7,966 nucleotides of DNA, taken from the NCBI GenBank assembly GCA_011372825.1, contig DSAK01000097.1:1-7966 (forward strand). The letters run 5' to 3'. Below, piece after piece: positions 1-6,311 of the stretch. Origin of the DNA: Campylobacterota bacterium (lineage in GTDB: Bacteria > Campylobacterota > Campylobacteria > Campylobacterales > Sulfurovaceae). Each line of letters opens with the position of its first letter. Positions within the stretch are counted from its first letter, which is position 1. The position numbers and the translations under genes are program-made. The notes under the pieces were generated by a model, which had not been told where the DNA came from, searched no databases, and saw nothing but the letters and a program-made list of their open reading frames with translations.

Positions 1-1
1 A

Positions 2-145
2 AGTGATAGAAAAACATCGATTTCATATTTGCAACGAAAGCTTCAGATAGGATATAATCGCTCTGCAAATATCATAGAGCAGCTTGAGGCAAATGGAGTG
101 CTTAGCCCACCTAACAATAAAGGCAATAGAGAAATTTTACTATAA
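2..145 (+). CDS. ftsK: FtsK/SpoIIIE DNA translocase, C-terminal fragment (gamma domain)
   Basis: This is the last 47 codons of a gene that begins left of the window, read in the frame ending at TAA 143-145. The visible peptide contains SYLQRKLQIGYNRSANIIEQ followed by LEANGV and ends NREILL. This is the typical winged-helix gamma domain at the C-terminus of FtsK/SpoIIIE translocases, whose hallmark is an LQRKxxIGYNRAAxIxExLE-like recognition helix. In the family, this domain reads oriented KOPS-type motifs and, at least in E. coli, contacts the Xer recombinase. The motor pumps DNA at the division septum so that dimeric chromosomes can be resolved. The motor domains lie outside the window. No terminator is visible after the stop, and the next gene starts 24 bp downstream, so read-through into it is likely. 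Identification of the domain is firm; full-length integrity cannot be judged. Confidence 0.92.
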   Translation, partial: SDRKTSISYLQRKLQIGYNRSANIIEQLEANGVLSPPNNKGNREILL

Positions 146-156
146 ACAAACTAATC

Positions 157-163
157 AAAAGGA
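157..163 (+). promoter_or_regulatory. Ribosome binding site for the 134-aa gene
   Basis: AAAAGGA lies 6 bp before ATG 170. It supports that start and independent translation initiation after ftsK. Confidence 0.7.
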
Positions 164-169
164 TTTTAA

Positions 170-574
170 ATGGGATATTTTAGTAATGCAGAAGTTGGTG
201 ATAAGGTTTATGGTCTTATCTTTGGTAAAGGAAAAATAGTTGAGATTTTTCCAGATAGTTTCTACTCTTTAATGGTTGAATTTAAAAATGGCTATGAAGT
301 TCCATATACCCAAGATGGTATTCCAGGATGGGGAAATTTCAAAAAACAAACCCTCTTTTTTAGAGAAGATGTTGATTTGTTTAAAGAAGATTTTTCACCA
401 GTAGAAAAAGTTCTTGACCCTAAAAAAATTATCAAGTTACGCGAAAAAAAGAAACTAGAAGTGAGATTACCTTCTGGTATTTGGGCAAGTATCAAGCAAG
501 CCGATCCTGAGTATGTAGAGAAAATACTCAAAAAAGAACAATATCACCTGTTTAGAAAGAAACAAGAGAAATAA
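170..574 (+). CDS. Hypothetical protein with Tudor/SH3-like N-terminal motif, 134 aa
   Basis: I do not recognise a named family. Residues about 8-50 read as a small beta barrel: GDKVYGLIFGKGKIVEI, then a hydrophobic strand (SLMVEF), NG, and a VPYTQDG turn. This FGxGxI..V.F.NG pattern is like the Tudor/SH3-like folds at the C-termini of UvrD/Rep helicases and in CarD-type proteins, which bind nucleic acid or protein partners; the similarity is by eye. Residues about 80-134 are strongly basic (runs such as KKIIKLREKKKLEVR and the C-terminal FRKKQEK) and look helical. There is no signal peptide, membrane segment or cysteine, so a soluble cytosolic protein is expected, possibly binding DNA or RNA. 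ATG 170 is chosen because AAAAGGA precedes it. It lies 24 bp after ftsK without an obvious terminator between them, so co-transcription is likely. Its function is not known to me. Confidence 0.85.
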   Translation: MGYFSNAEVGDKVYGLIFGKGKIVEIFPDSFYSLMVEFKNGYEVPYTQDGIPGWGNFKKQTLFFREDVDLFKEDFSPVEKVLDPKKIIKLREKKKLEVRLPSGIWASIKQADPEYVEKILKKEQYHLFRKKQEK

Positions 575-587
575 TCTCTATACATGC

Positions 588-616
588 GACAAAGTATTGT
601 CACATTTTGTTACAAA
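588..616 (+). promoter_or_regulatory. Two short dyads in the acnB leader, possible operator
   Basis: GACAA-agta-TTGTC (588-601) is a perfect 5-bp inverted repeat. It extends imperfectly to 8 bp per arm (TGcGACAA/TTGTCaCA). It is followed at once by TTTGT-T-ACAAA (606-616), a perfect odd palindrome, and the TTTGTTA half recurs at 620-626. Such clustered TTGT/ACAA symmetry upstream of a promoter is typical of operators for dimeric regulators, but short palindromes are common in AT-rich DNA and no specific regulator can be named. The position 60-90 bp upstream of the probable -10 would suit activation. Confidence 0.3.
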
Positions 617-639
617 TCCTTTGTTAAAATAATACATTT

Positions 640-683
640 ATCTCTCTTTTATCATCTTTTGTCTGATTTCTTGTTACTATAAA
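640..683 (+). promoter_or_regulatory. Probable sigma-70-type promoter of acnB
   Basis: TATAAA at 678-683 (5 of 6 to TATAAT) lies about 35 bp before ATG 719. It has no good -35 hexamer but is preceded by T-rich blocks repeating about every 10 bp (CTCTCTTTTATCATCTTTTG and on). Campylobacter-type vegetative promoters often use periodic T-rich DNA instead of a -35 box, which fits. Transcription would start around 689-692. An alternative weak pair is TTGTTA 607-612 / TAATAC 630-635 with a 17-bp spacer. Confidence 0.4.
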
Positions 684-707
684 CCCAACCAATTAACTAA
701 TCATCAT

Positions 708-713
708 AGGGAG
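708..713 (+). promoter_or_regulatory. Ribosome binding site of acnB
   Basis: AGGGAG sits 5 bp before ATG 719, a strong Shine-Dalgarno sequence consistent with a highly expressed metabolic enzyme. Confidence 0.75.
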
Positions 714-718
714 ATTTT

Positions 719-3289
719 ATGGGACTTATCCAAGACTACAAGCAACACACTCAAGAGAGATCGACACTAGGTGTGCCACCTTTGGCACTTAATGCAAAAC
801 AAACAGCAGAGCTTGTTGAGATTCTCAAGTCTGACTCAAGCCAAGACTCTTCGTATGCAATGGATATATTTGAAAATAATATCAACGGTGGTGTTGATGA
901 TTCAGCTTATATAAAAGCAGCTTTTCTAAATGATATCGTTCAAGGTAAAGTAAAGGCAAAATCTATTGACCCTATTAAAGCATGTGAGATTTTAGGGAAA
1001 ATGGGTGGAGGATACAATGTTGGTCCACTTATAGAAGCACTTAAGCTAGATGAAAAAATAGCTGATTGTGCGGCACAACAGCTTAAAAATACTATCCTTA
1101 TATATGGCTCTTTTGAAGATGTAAAAGAGCTTATGGATTGTGGTAATCAAAAAGCAAAAGAGGTTATCGAATCATGGGCAAATGGTGAATGGTTTACTAA
1201 TCGACCAGAACTTGCTAGTGAGATAAAACTCACAGTTTATAAAGTACCAGGTGAAACTAACACTGATGATTTAAGTCCAGCAAGTGAAGCTTTTACTAGA
1301 GCTGATATCCCTCTGCATGCAAATTCTATGCTCCAATCTCGTATGGAAAAGCCACTTGAGATAATGGCGAAACTCAAAGAAAAAGGCAATCCGCTTGCTT
1401 ATGTTGGAGATGTAGTTGGTACAGGAAGTAGTAGAAAATCAGGCATCAACTCAGTACAGTGGCATATCGGTAAAGATATCCCAGGTATACCAAACAAAAG
1501 AACAGGGGGAGTTGTGATAGGTGGTATTATCGCTCCAATCTTCTTTAATACAGCAGAAGATAGTGGATGTTTGCCTATACAAGCACCAACTGATAACCTT
1601 GAGACAGGTGATGAGATAGTTGTCAAACCATATAATGGCATCATTGAAAAAGATGGCAAAGTTGTAAGTACATTTAAACTCTCTCCAAACACTTTACCAG
1701 ACGAGATGAGAGCAGGGGGGAGAATCCCACTTATCATTGGTAAAGGACTCACTGCAAAAGCAAGAGAAGCGTTAAAACTCGGTGCTTCAACACTATTTGC
1801 AGTTCCAGAGCAGCCAGCTGATAGTGGTAGTGGCTATACGCTAGCTCAAAAAATGGTAGGTCGTGCATGTGGCATGGATGGTGTAAGGCCTGGTATGTAT
1901 GTAGAGCCAATTGCCACAACTGTTGGTAGTCAAGATACAACAGGGCCAATGACAAGAGATGAGATAAAAGAGCTTGCTGCACTAAGTTTCGGTGCTGATA
2001 TGGTGATGCAATCATTTTGTCATACAGCGGCATATCCAAAGCCAGCTGACATTGAATTGCAACACACACTACCAGAGTTTTGGACAAGTCGTCAGGGTGT
2101 AATCCTCCGTCCAGGTGACGGTGTAATCCATTCATGGCTTAACCGTCTTTGTTTGCCAGATACCGTAGGGACTGGTGGAGATAGTCATACAAGATTCCCT
2201 ATAGGTATATCTTTTCCAGCAGGAAGTGGTCTTGTCGCTTTTGCAGGAGTTACGGGGATGATGCCATTAACGATGCCTGAGTCTGTTTTGGTAAGATTCA
2301 AAGGTGAAATGCAGCCTGGTATCACCTTGAGAGATTTAGTCAATGCCATCCCATATTATGCTATAAAAGCTGGACTTTTGACTGTAGAGAAAAAAGGGAA
2401 GAAAAATATCTTTAATGGAAGAATTTTAGAGATAGAAGGTCTTGAGACCTTGAAGTGCGAACAAGCATTTGAGCTAAGTGATGCTTCTGCTGAGAGAAGT
2501 GCAGCTGCTTGTACTGTCAAACTTAACAAAGAGCCTGTTGCTGAGTACCTAAGCTCAAATATTGCTCTTATCGAAGAGATGATCAAGCAAGGTTATCAAG
2601 ATGCAAAAACGCTTCAAAGACGCGCAGATAAAATGAAAGAGTGGTTAGAAAATCCAACTCTTTTAGAAGCAGACAAAGATGCACAGTACGCAGCGGTAAT
2701 TGAAATAGATCTCAATGAAGTAAAAGAGCCAATCCTTGCTTGTCCAAATGATCCAGATGATGTTGCAACATTGAGTGAAATTTTGGCAGACGAGAAACGA
2801 CCAAAAGAGATACAAGAGGTGTTTGTAGGGAGTTGTATGACCAATATTGGTCTCTTTAGGGCATTGGGCGAAGTACTCAGAGGTGAAGGTGCAGTCAAAA
2901 CAAAACTATGGGTAGTGCCACCTACAAAAATGGATGAAAAAACTCTAATCGAAGAGGGTTATTATGCTATATTTGGAACTGCTGGAGCGAGAACAGAGAT
3001 ACCGGGTTGTTCATTGTGTATGGGGAATCAAGCACAAGCAACACGAGGCAACACAGTCTTTAGTACAAGCACAAGAAATTTTGACAATCGTTTAGGAAAA
3101 GATACAAAAGTCTATCTCGGTTCAGCAGAAGTGGCAGCAGTTGCAGCACTCTTAGGCAAGATACCTTCAAAAGAGGAGTATATAGAGATAGTAACTAAAA
3201 AAATAGCTCCAGAGAAGCAAGATGAGGTTTATAAATACCTCAATTTTCACGAAGTAACAAACGAAGAGCTCCAAGAGATGGTTCGCTAA
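719..3289 (+). CDS. acnB: Aconitate hydratase B (bifunctional aconitase / 2-methylisocitrate dehydratase)
   Basis: It interconverts citrate and isocitrate through cis-aconitate with a [4Fe-4S] cluster, in the cytosol. At 856 aa it matches the usual AcnB length (about 850-870). The order is AcnB-specific: a helical HEAT-like N-terminal domain (about 1-155), the swivel domain placed early (about 160-370, with GTGSSRKSG at 234-242 carrying substrate-binding Arg239), then the catalytic domains. SFCHTAAYPK (His435), TGGDSHTRFPIG (485-496) and the cluster ligands Cys706 (VGSCMTNIG), Cys764 and Cys767 (GCSLCMG) are all present, with spacing as in E. coli AcnB. The start has a strong RBS and the conserved opening MGLIQDYKQHT. 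The gene has its own promoter-like leader and a 3' hairpin, so it looks monocistronic. AcnB also binds mRNA when it loses iron in other bacteria. In an autotrophic campylobacterote it would run in the reductive TCA cycle, which is inference. No frameshift or missing residue was seen. Confidence 0.98.
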   Translation: MGLIQDYKQHTQERSTLGVPPLALNAKQTAELVEILKSDSSQDSSYAMDIFENNINGGVDDSAYIKAAFLNDIVQGKVKAKSIDPIKACEILGKMGGGYNVGPLIEALKLDEKIADCAAQQLKNTILIYGSFEDVKELMDCGNQKAKEVIESWANGEWFTNRPELASEIKLTVYKVPGETNTDDLSPASEAFTRADIPLHANSMLQSRMEKPLEIMAKLKEKGNPLAYVGDVVGTGSSRKSGINSVQWHIGKDIPGIPNKRTGGVVIGGIIAPIFFNTAEDSGCLPIQAPTDNLETGDEIVVKPYNGIIEKDGKVVSTFKLSPNTLPDEMRAGGRIPLIIGKGLTAKAREALKLGASTLFAVPEQPADSGSGYTLAQKMVGRACGMDGVRPGMYVEPIATTVGSQDTTGPMTRDEIKELAALSFGADMVMQSFCHTAAYPKPADIELQHTLPEFWTSRQGVILRPGDGVIHSWLNRLCLPDTVGTGGDSHTRFPIGISFPAGSGLVAFAGVTGMMPLTMPESVLVRFKGEMQPGITLRDLVNAIPYYAIKAGLLTVEKKGKKNIFNGRILEIEGLETLKCEQAFELSDASAERSAAACTVKLNKEPVAEYLSSNIALIEEMIKQGYQDAKTLQRRADKMKEWLENPTLLEADKDAQYAAVIEIDLNEVKEPILACPNDPDDVATLSEILADEKRPKEIQEVFVGSCMTNIGLFRALGEVLRGEGAVKTKLWVVPPTKMDEKTLIEEGYYAIFGTAGARTEIPGCSLCMGNQAQATRGNTVFSTSTRNFDNRLGKDTKVYLGSAEVAAVAALLGKIPSKEEYIEIVTKKIAPEKQDEVYKYLNFHEVTNEELQEMVR

Positions 3290-3310
3290 GAGGAGCTTTG
3301 CTCCCCTTTT
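3288..3310 (+). terminator. Rho-independent terminator of acnB
   Basis: Stem GGAGC (3292-3296), loop TTT, stem GCTCC (3300-3304). After one mismatch it is extended by AAG/CTT pairs starting inside the stop codon. A short T-run (3307-3310) follows. The T-run is only four bases, so efficiency may be modest. In the other direction it lacks a T-tract and would not serve the convergent gene. Confidence 0.6.
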
Positions 3311-3329
3311 AAATACTGAGTGGATATAG

Positions 3330-4256
3330 CTAGCTACCAATATGTTTTAGTGTGTTGAGTGCATCGCGATAAATTGGCTCATCAATATATCCATAATTTT
3401 CGCTCATAAAACCATTGATATTATTTTTGCTTGATGCTTCAAAAAGTCGCTTGATTGCAAATGCTCTATTTCGTTCATCTTCAGATATCCCAAAAATTTC
3501 ATTTGCTATTGTCACTTGTTTAGGTCCAAGGCAAGCTTTGCTCTCAAATCCCATTTTTTGTTCTTTTTTACACCATGCTCTAAATGATTCAGTGTCGTTG
3601 TACTGTTGAAACATAAAAGATATGGGGTGCAAATTGGCACTTTTTGTATCAATTAGAAATTTTGCCATGATATATTCGACAGTAGGATTATCAAGCTGTA
3701 TAAGATTGTGAGGTAATCCCATAGAGGAGAGTAAGTCAAGAAGACCCAAATTTACAGTGGTTATTTGTTCATCTAATTTAAGCTCTTCTAACATCAAAAA
3801 AGACTCTTTCGTCTCTATCGTAAGATGTAGCTCTTTTGTTTTGTTTATCAAACTAAGGGCCTCTTTTATTTCCTTTTTTGAAGTTATCTTCGGGAGTCTA
3901 AATCCATCAAAACCAAAGTCATTTAAAAAAGCTATCTCCTCTTTGCCACCTTTATAAAAAGGGTTTGTTCTCACAACGATAAAACTAGATGAAAATTCTA
4001 GATTGGATAAAAAAAGGGCGATATTGTATAGAGCCTCTTTTTTTCTTGAAGGGGCTATGGCGTCTTCGAGATTGAGTGTGATCATATCAGCTTGAAGTGC
4101 ATCTATTGAATTGATGTGTTTTAGCTCAAGTGGGTTGATCATCATATTGGAGCGTCTTCTTTTGTGGAGACACGGTTTTTTTTGTGTTGTCCCAAAATGT
4201 AGTGGTATATTTTCTAGTGGAGTTGATGTAATCCAATCTGTCTCTTCAAATATCAT
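3330..4256 (-). CDS. HpcH/HpaI aldolase / citrate lyase beta (CitE)-like protein
   Basis: A 308-aa protein of the CitE-like group, Mg-dependent TIM-barrel enzymes that cleave or form C-C bonds in CoA thioesters (citryl-, malyl-, citramalyl-CoA) or keto acids. Family landmarks occur in order: KRRRSNMM (32-39, the RRSxL opening), ADMITLNLEDAI (56-67), VVRTNPF (94-100, Arg96), GFRLPKI (118-124), LTIETKES (145-152, Glu148), VNLGLLDLLSSMG (168-180, Asp174) and GFESKACLGPKQV (236-248). Arg96, Glu148 and Asp174 occupy the substrate- and metal-binding positions, so it looks catalytically competent. About 30 residues precede RRS where family members normally have only a few; no better internal start exists, so I keep ATG 4256 (weak AGAGA upstream). 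It is convergent with acnB and divergent from the RNase. No CitD or CitF partner is nearby, so it is not a classical citrate lyase subunit in this locus. Substrate unknown. Confidence 0.88.
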   Translation of the reverse strand: MIFEETDWITSTPLENIPLHFGTTQKKPCLHKRRRSNMMINPLELKHINSIDALQADMITLNLEDAIAPSRKKEALYNIALFLSNLEFSSSFIVVRTNPFYKGGKEEIAFLNDFGFDGFRLPKITSKKEIKEALSLINKTKELHLTIETKESFLMLEELKLDEQITTVNLGLLDLLSSMGLPHNLIQLDNPTVEYIMAKFLIDTKSANLHPISFMFQQYNDTESFRAWCKKEQKMGFESKACLGPKQVTIANEIFGISEDERNRAFAIKRLFEASSKNNINGFMSENYGYIDEPIYRDALNTLKHIGS

Positions 4257-4295
4257 GTTTTCTCTTTGATTCTTAGGATATGGTCAGATAGTGAT

Positions 4296-4307
4296 AGTAT
4301 AATATAC
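4296..4307. promoter_or_regulatory. Overlapping divergent -10 elements
   Basis: The + strand carries a perfect TATAAT at 4298-4303, 23 bp before GTG 4327. The - strand carries TATACT at 4301-4296, about 40 bp before ATG 4256. They share the 11-bp odd palindrome GTATA-A-TATAC (4297-4307). Neither has a clear -35 hexamer. Two polymerases could not occupy both at once, so the RNase T2 and CitE-like genes may compete for transcription. Confidence 0.5.
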
Positions 4308-4314
4308 AAAAACT

Positions 4315-4320
4315 AAAAGG
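4315..4320 (+). promoter_or_regulatory. Ribosome binding site deciding a GTG start
   Basis: AAAAGG lies 6 bp before GTG 4327. There is no in-frame ATG before the signal peptide, so GTG with this SD is the best start for the RNase T2 gene. Confidence 0.6.
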
Positions 4321-4326
4321 TGTGTT

Positions 4327-5037
4327 GTGCGAATTTTGATAATATTTTTTTTAATCGTCGCTTTTCTTGATGCAAGAGATACAATCAAGGGAAAAAAATC
4401 TAGTGCTGTGTTAGCATTGACTTGGCATGAGGCTTTTTGTGCTACACATAAAAAATATACCGAATGTCAACCAAAATGGTTTTTTTGGTATCCCAAAAAT
4501 GGATTTGTTTTGCATGGATTGTGGCCACAGCCTAAAAATAATCTCTATTGTGGTGTTTCTAAAAAAGATATTGGTAGAGATAAAAACAGACAATGGCATC
4601 TGCTCCCTGAGCCTCACATCTCAAAGGATTTGATGAAAAATTTAAGTGAGGTAATGCCTAGCGTTGAAGCAAATCTTCATAGGCATCAATGGATAAAACA
4701 TGGAGTTTGCTATGGGAAAGATGCGGAAGTTTATTTTCGCGATTCAATTAATTTAGCCAATGAATTTCGCAATAGTTTGGTCGCAAAAAAATTTGATTCT
4801 AAAAGAGGTGAACTAGTCACTATCAAAGAGGTGGGTGATTGGATGGATGAAGCGTTTGGATACGGAGCAAGGCATAGGGTAAATATGATCTGCAAAAATG
4901 GCTTTGTGAGCGAAATTAGACTCCATCTCAATAGTACAAGTTATGGTTTGCATGATGGTTTACGCAATACGGGCAAAGTTATCAAAAGTAGTTGCAAAAA
5001 AGGGAGGATTCAAAAAGGTGGATTTGGATGGAATTAG
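4327..5037 (+). CDS. Secreted ribonuclease T2 family protein (RNase I-like) with altered active-site motif
   Basis: A 236-aa member of the RNase T2/RNase I family, which cleaves RNA non-specifically through 2',3'-cyclic phosphates, usually in the periplasm. The N-terminus MRILIIFFLIVAFLDA is a signal peptide, probably cleaved after Ala16. Motif CAS-1 is FVLHGLWPQ (60-68) with catalytic His63. Motif CAS-2 is HQWIKHGVC (120-128) with Lys124 and His125. VLALTWHEAFC (28-38) and SEVMP (107-111) also match E. coli RNase I. Six cysteines (38, 47, 75, 128, 189, 223) fit three disulfides. Odd point: the Glu normally second in CAS-2 (HEWxKHG; YEYAKHG in E. coli RNase I) is Gln121 here, so activity may be lowered or the protein may have another role. 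The start is GTG. The last 10 bp overlap the downstream helicase, suggesting a shared transcript. Family assignment is firm; activity is uncertain. Confidence 0.93.
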   Translation: MRILIIFFLIVAFLDARDTIKGKKSSAVLALTWHEAFCATHKKYTECQPKWFFWYPKNGFVLHGLWPQPKNNLYCGVSKKDIGRDKNRQWHLLPEPHISKDLMKNLSEVMPSVEANLHRHQWIKHGVCYGKDAEVYFRDSINLANEFRNSLVAKKFDSKRGELVTIKEVGDWMDEAFGYGARHRVNMICKNGFVSEIRLHLNSTSYGLHDGLRNTGKVIKSSCKKGRIQKGGFGWN

Positions 5038-6311
5038 GGGAGGTTTTGTCGCTTTTAGAGGAAAAAAATGTTTTTTTAACAGGAGGTGCTGGAGTTGGCA
5101 AAAGTTTTTTAACAAATGAGATAATTTCACATTATCGATCAGAGCGTAAATCTGTCGTTGCATTAGGTTCAACTGGAGTTAGTGCTGTTGGGATAGGGGG
5201 AAGTACAATTCACAGCTTTTTTTGCTTTGGTATAAGTGAAGATTTTGAAGCCCTATCCTCACTAGACAAGAAAAACAAGTCCCGACTCAAAGAGTTAAAA
5301 AAGATACTTGAAGTTACAGATTTGATTGTAATTGATGAGATATCGATGGTAAGTACTACGCTCTTTGATATGATAGTGTATAGGTTAGAATCGATGGATT
5401 ATCAGGGGAGGATACTTCTTGTAGGGGATTTTTATCAATTGCCTCCTATCCAAAAAAGCAACAATGAAAGTTTGTTTGGAGATTTACTCTTTGCTTTTGA
5501 GAGTGTAGCATGGAGAGGGCTTAATCTGCATGTTCTAGAGTTAACAAAGATGCACCGGACAAATGATGAGTATTTTGCATATATTTTAAATAAAATTCGA
5601 AAAGGGATTTGTGATGATGAAGTTGTAAATCTCCTCAGTCACTTTCGAAACAACAGCTTCTCTTTGAAGTATGAGCCAACATATCTTTTTGGGCGTAATG
5701 CTGAAGTTGAACAAACAAACCGACGAAAATTAGCTGCTATCAAAGGAGAGGAGGTGTGTTTTACACCTGAGATTGTATTTGGGACAAAAGTACACGAAAG
5801 TAGACTAGCTTCATGGAAAAAAAATCTCCCAATCAATGAATACCTTATATTGAAAGTGGGTGCACCCGTACTTTTTACAGTAAACAAATGGGGGAAATTT
5901 GCCAATGGGGAGCGTGGAGTAGTTAGAGAGATTGGTGAGAATTTTGTTATAGTTGAAAAAGAGAATGAATACATAAAAGTAGAGCCTCATCCTTTTGATT
6001 TGACTGAAATTGCTATAGATAAAGAGGGAAGACTAAAGAGTGTGACACTAGCTACACTTTCTCAACTCCCGATTAAGTTAGCTTATGCGGTGACAATACA
6101 TAAATCCCAAGGGATGAGCATAGACGGTCTCATATGTGATGTAAATCATATCTTTGCAACAAGTCAATTTTATGTAGCTATTTCTAGAGCTGTTGATCCA
6201 AAACATTTGCAAATTATATACAATAATCACGATTTTGAAAATTACCTACAAAAGATTATCCGAGTCGATTCAAGAGTACATCAATATTATGAGGCGATTA
6301 AGCATCTATAA
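5028..6311 (+). CDS. SF1B DNA helicase, Dda/Pif1/RecD-like
   Basis: A 427-aa cytosolic ATP-driven helicase, close in size to phage T4 Dda. Residues counted from ATG 5028: Walker A GGAGVGKS (19-26, Lys25), motif Ia around LGSTGVSAVGIGGSTIHSFF (46-65), Walker B LIVIDEISMV (99-108), motif III LLVGDFYQLPP (130-140), motif IV KMHRT (174-178, Arg177). An SH3-like insert spans about 276-333 (VGAPVLFTVNKWG, then NGERGVVREI). Motif V is TIHKSQGMSID (356-366) and motif VI YVAISRA (382-388, Arg387). All ATPase and helicase residues are present; there is no nuclease or RecB/C partner, so it is not a RecBCD subunit. A TTG 36 bp upstream is in frame, but ATG 5028 is preferred: AAGGTGG (5015-5021) precedes it and homology starts just after. 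It overlaps the RNase T2 gene by 10 bp and the convergent kinase by 14 bp. Likely role: 5'-3' unwinding in repair, fork restart or R-loop removal (inference from family). Confidence 0.93.
   Translation: MELGEVLSLLEEKNVFLTGGAGVGKSFLTNEIISHYRSERKSVVALGSTGVSAVGIGGSTIHSFFCFGISEDFEALSSLDKKNKSRLKELKKILEVTDLIVIDEISMVSTTLFDMIVYRLESMDYQGRILLVGDFYQLPPIQKSNNESLFGDLLFAFESVAWRGLNLHVLELTKMHRTNDEYFAYILNKIRKGICDDEVVNLLSHFRNNSFSLKYEPTYLFGRNAEVEQTNRRKLAAIKGEEVCFTPEIVFGTKVHESRLASWKKNLPINEYLILKVGAPVLFTVNKWGKFANGERGVVREIGENFVIVEKENEYIKVEPHPFDLTEIAIDKEGRLKSVTLATLSQLPIKLAYAVTIHKSQGMSIDGLICDVNHIFATSQFYVAISRAVDPKHLQIIYNNHDFENYLQKIIRVDSRVHQYYEAIKHL

Noticed and set aside
565..579. AGAGA-aataa-TCTCT hairpin at the end of the 134-aa gene as a terminator
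   Set aside because: The stem is only 5 bp with few G-C pairs, overlaps the stop codon and has no T-run, so I did not call it a terminator.
1399..1752. Open frame of 117 codons on the minus strand inside acnB, and similar frames at 1749-2135, 2356-2586 and 2614-2898
   Set aside because: They are antisense to a fully conserved acnB reading frame, have low-complexity or implausible composition and no family motif.
3327..3336. TAGCTAGCTA palindrome over the stop codon of the CitE-like gene
   Set aside because: A 10-bp tetranucleotide palindrome without a T-tract or loop; likely chance in an intergenic tail.
4427..4633. Overlapping + frame inside the RNase T2 gene
   Set aside because: It is a +1 shadow of the RNase T2 coding sequence, and all T2 motifs lie in the other frame.
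4992..5027. Upstream TTG start for the helicase
   Set aside because: It would add 12 residues lying wholly within RNase T2 codons, with no conserved content. ATG 5028 has a suitable RBS and sits just before the conserved N-terminus.
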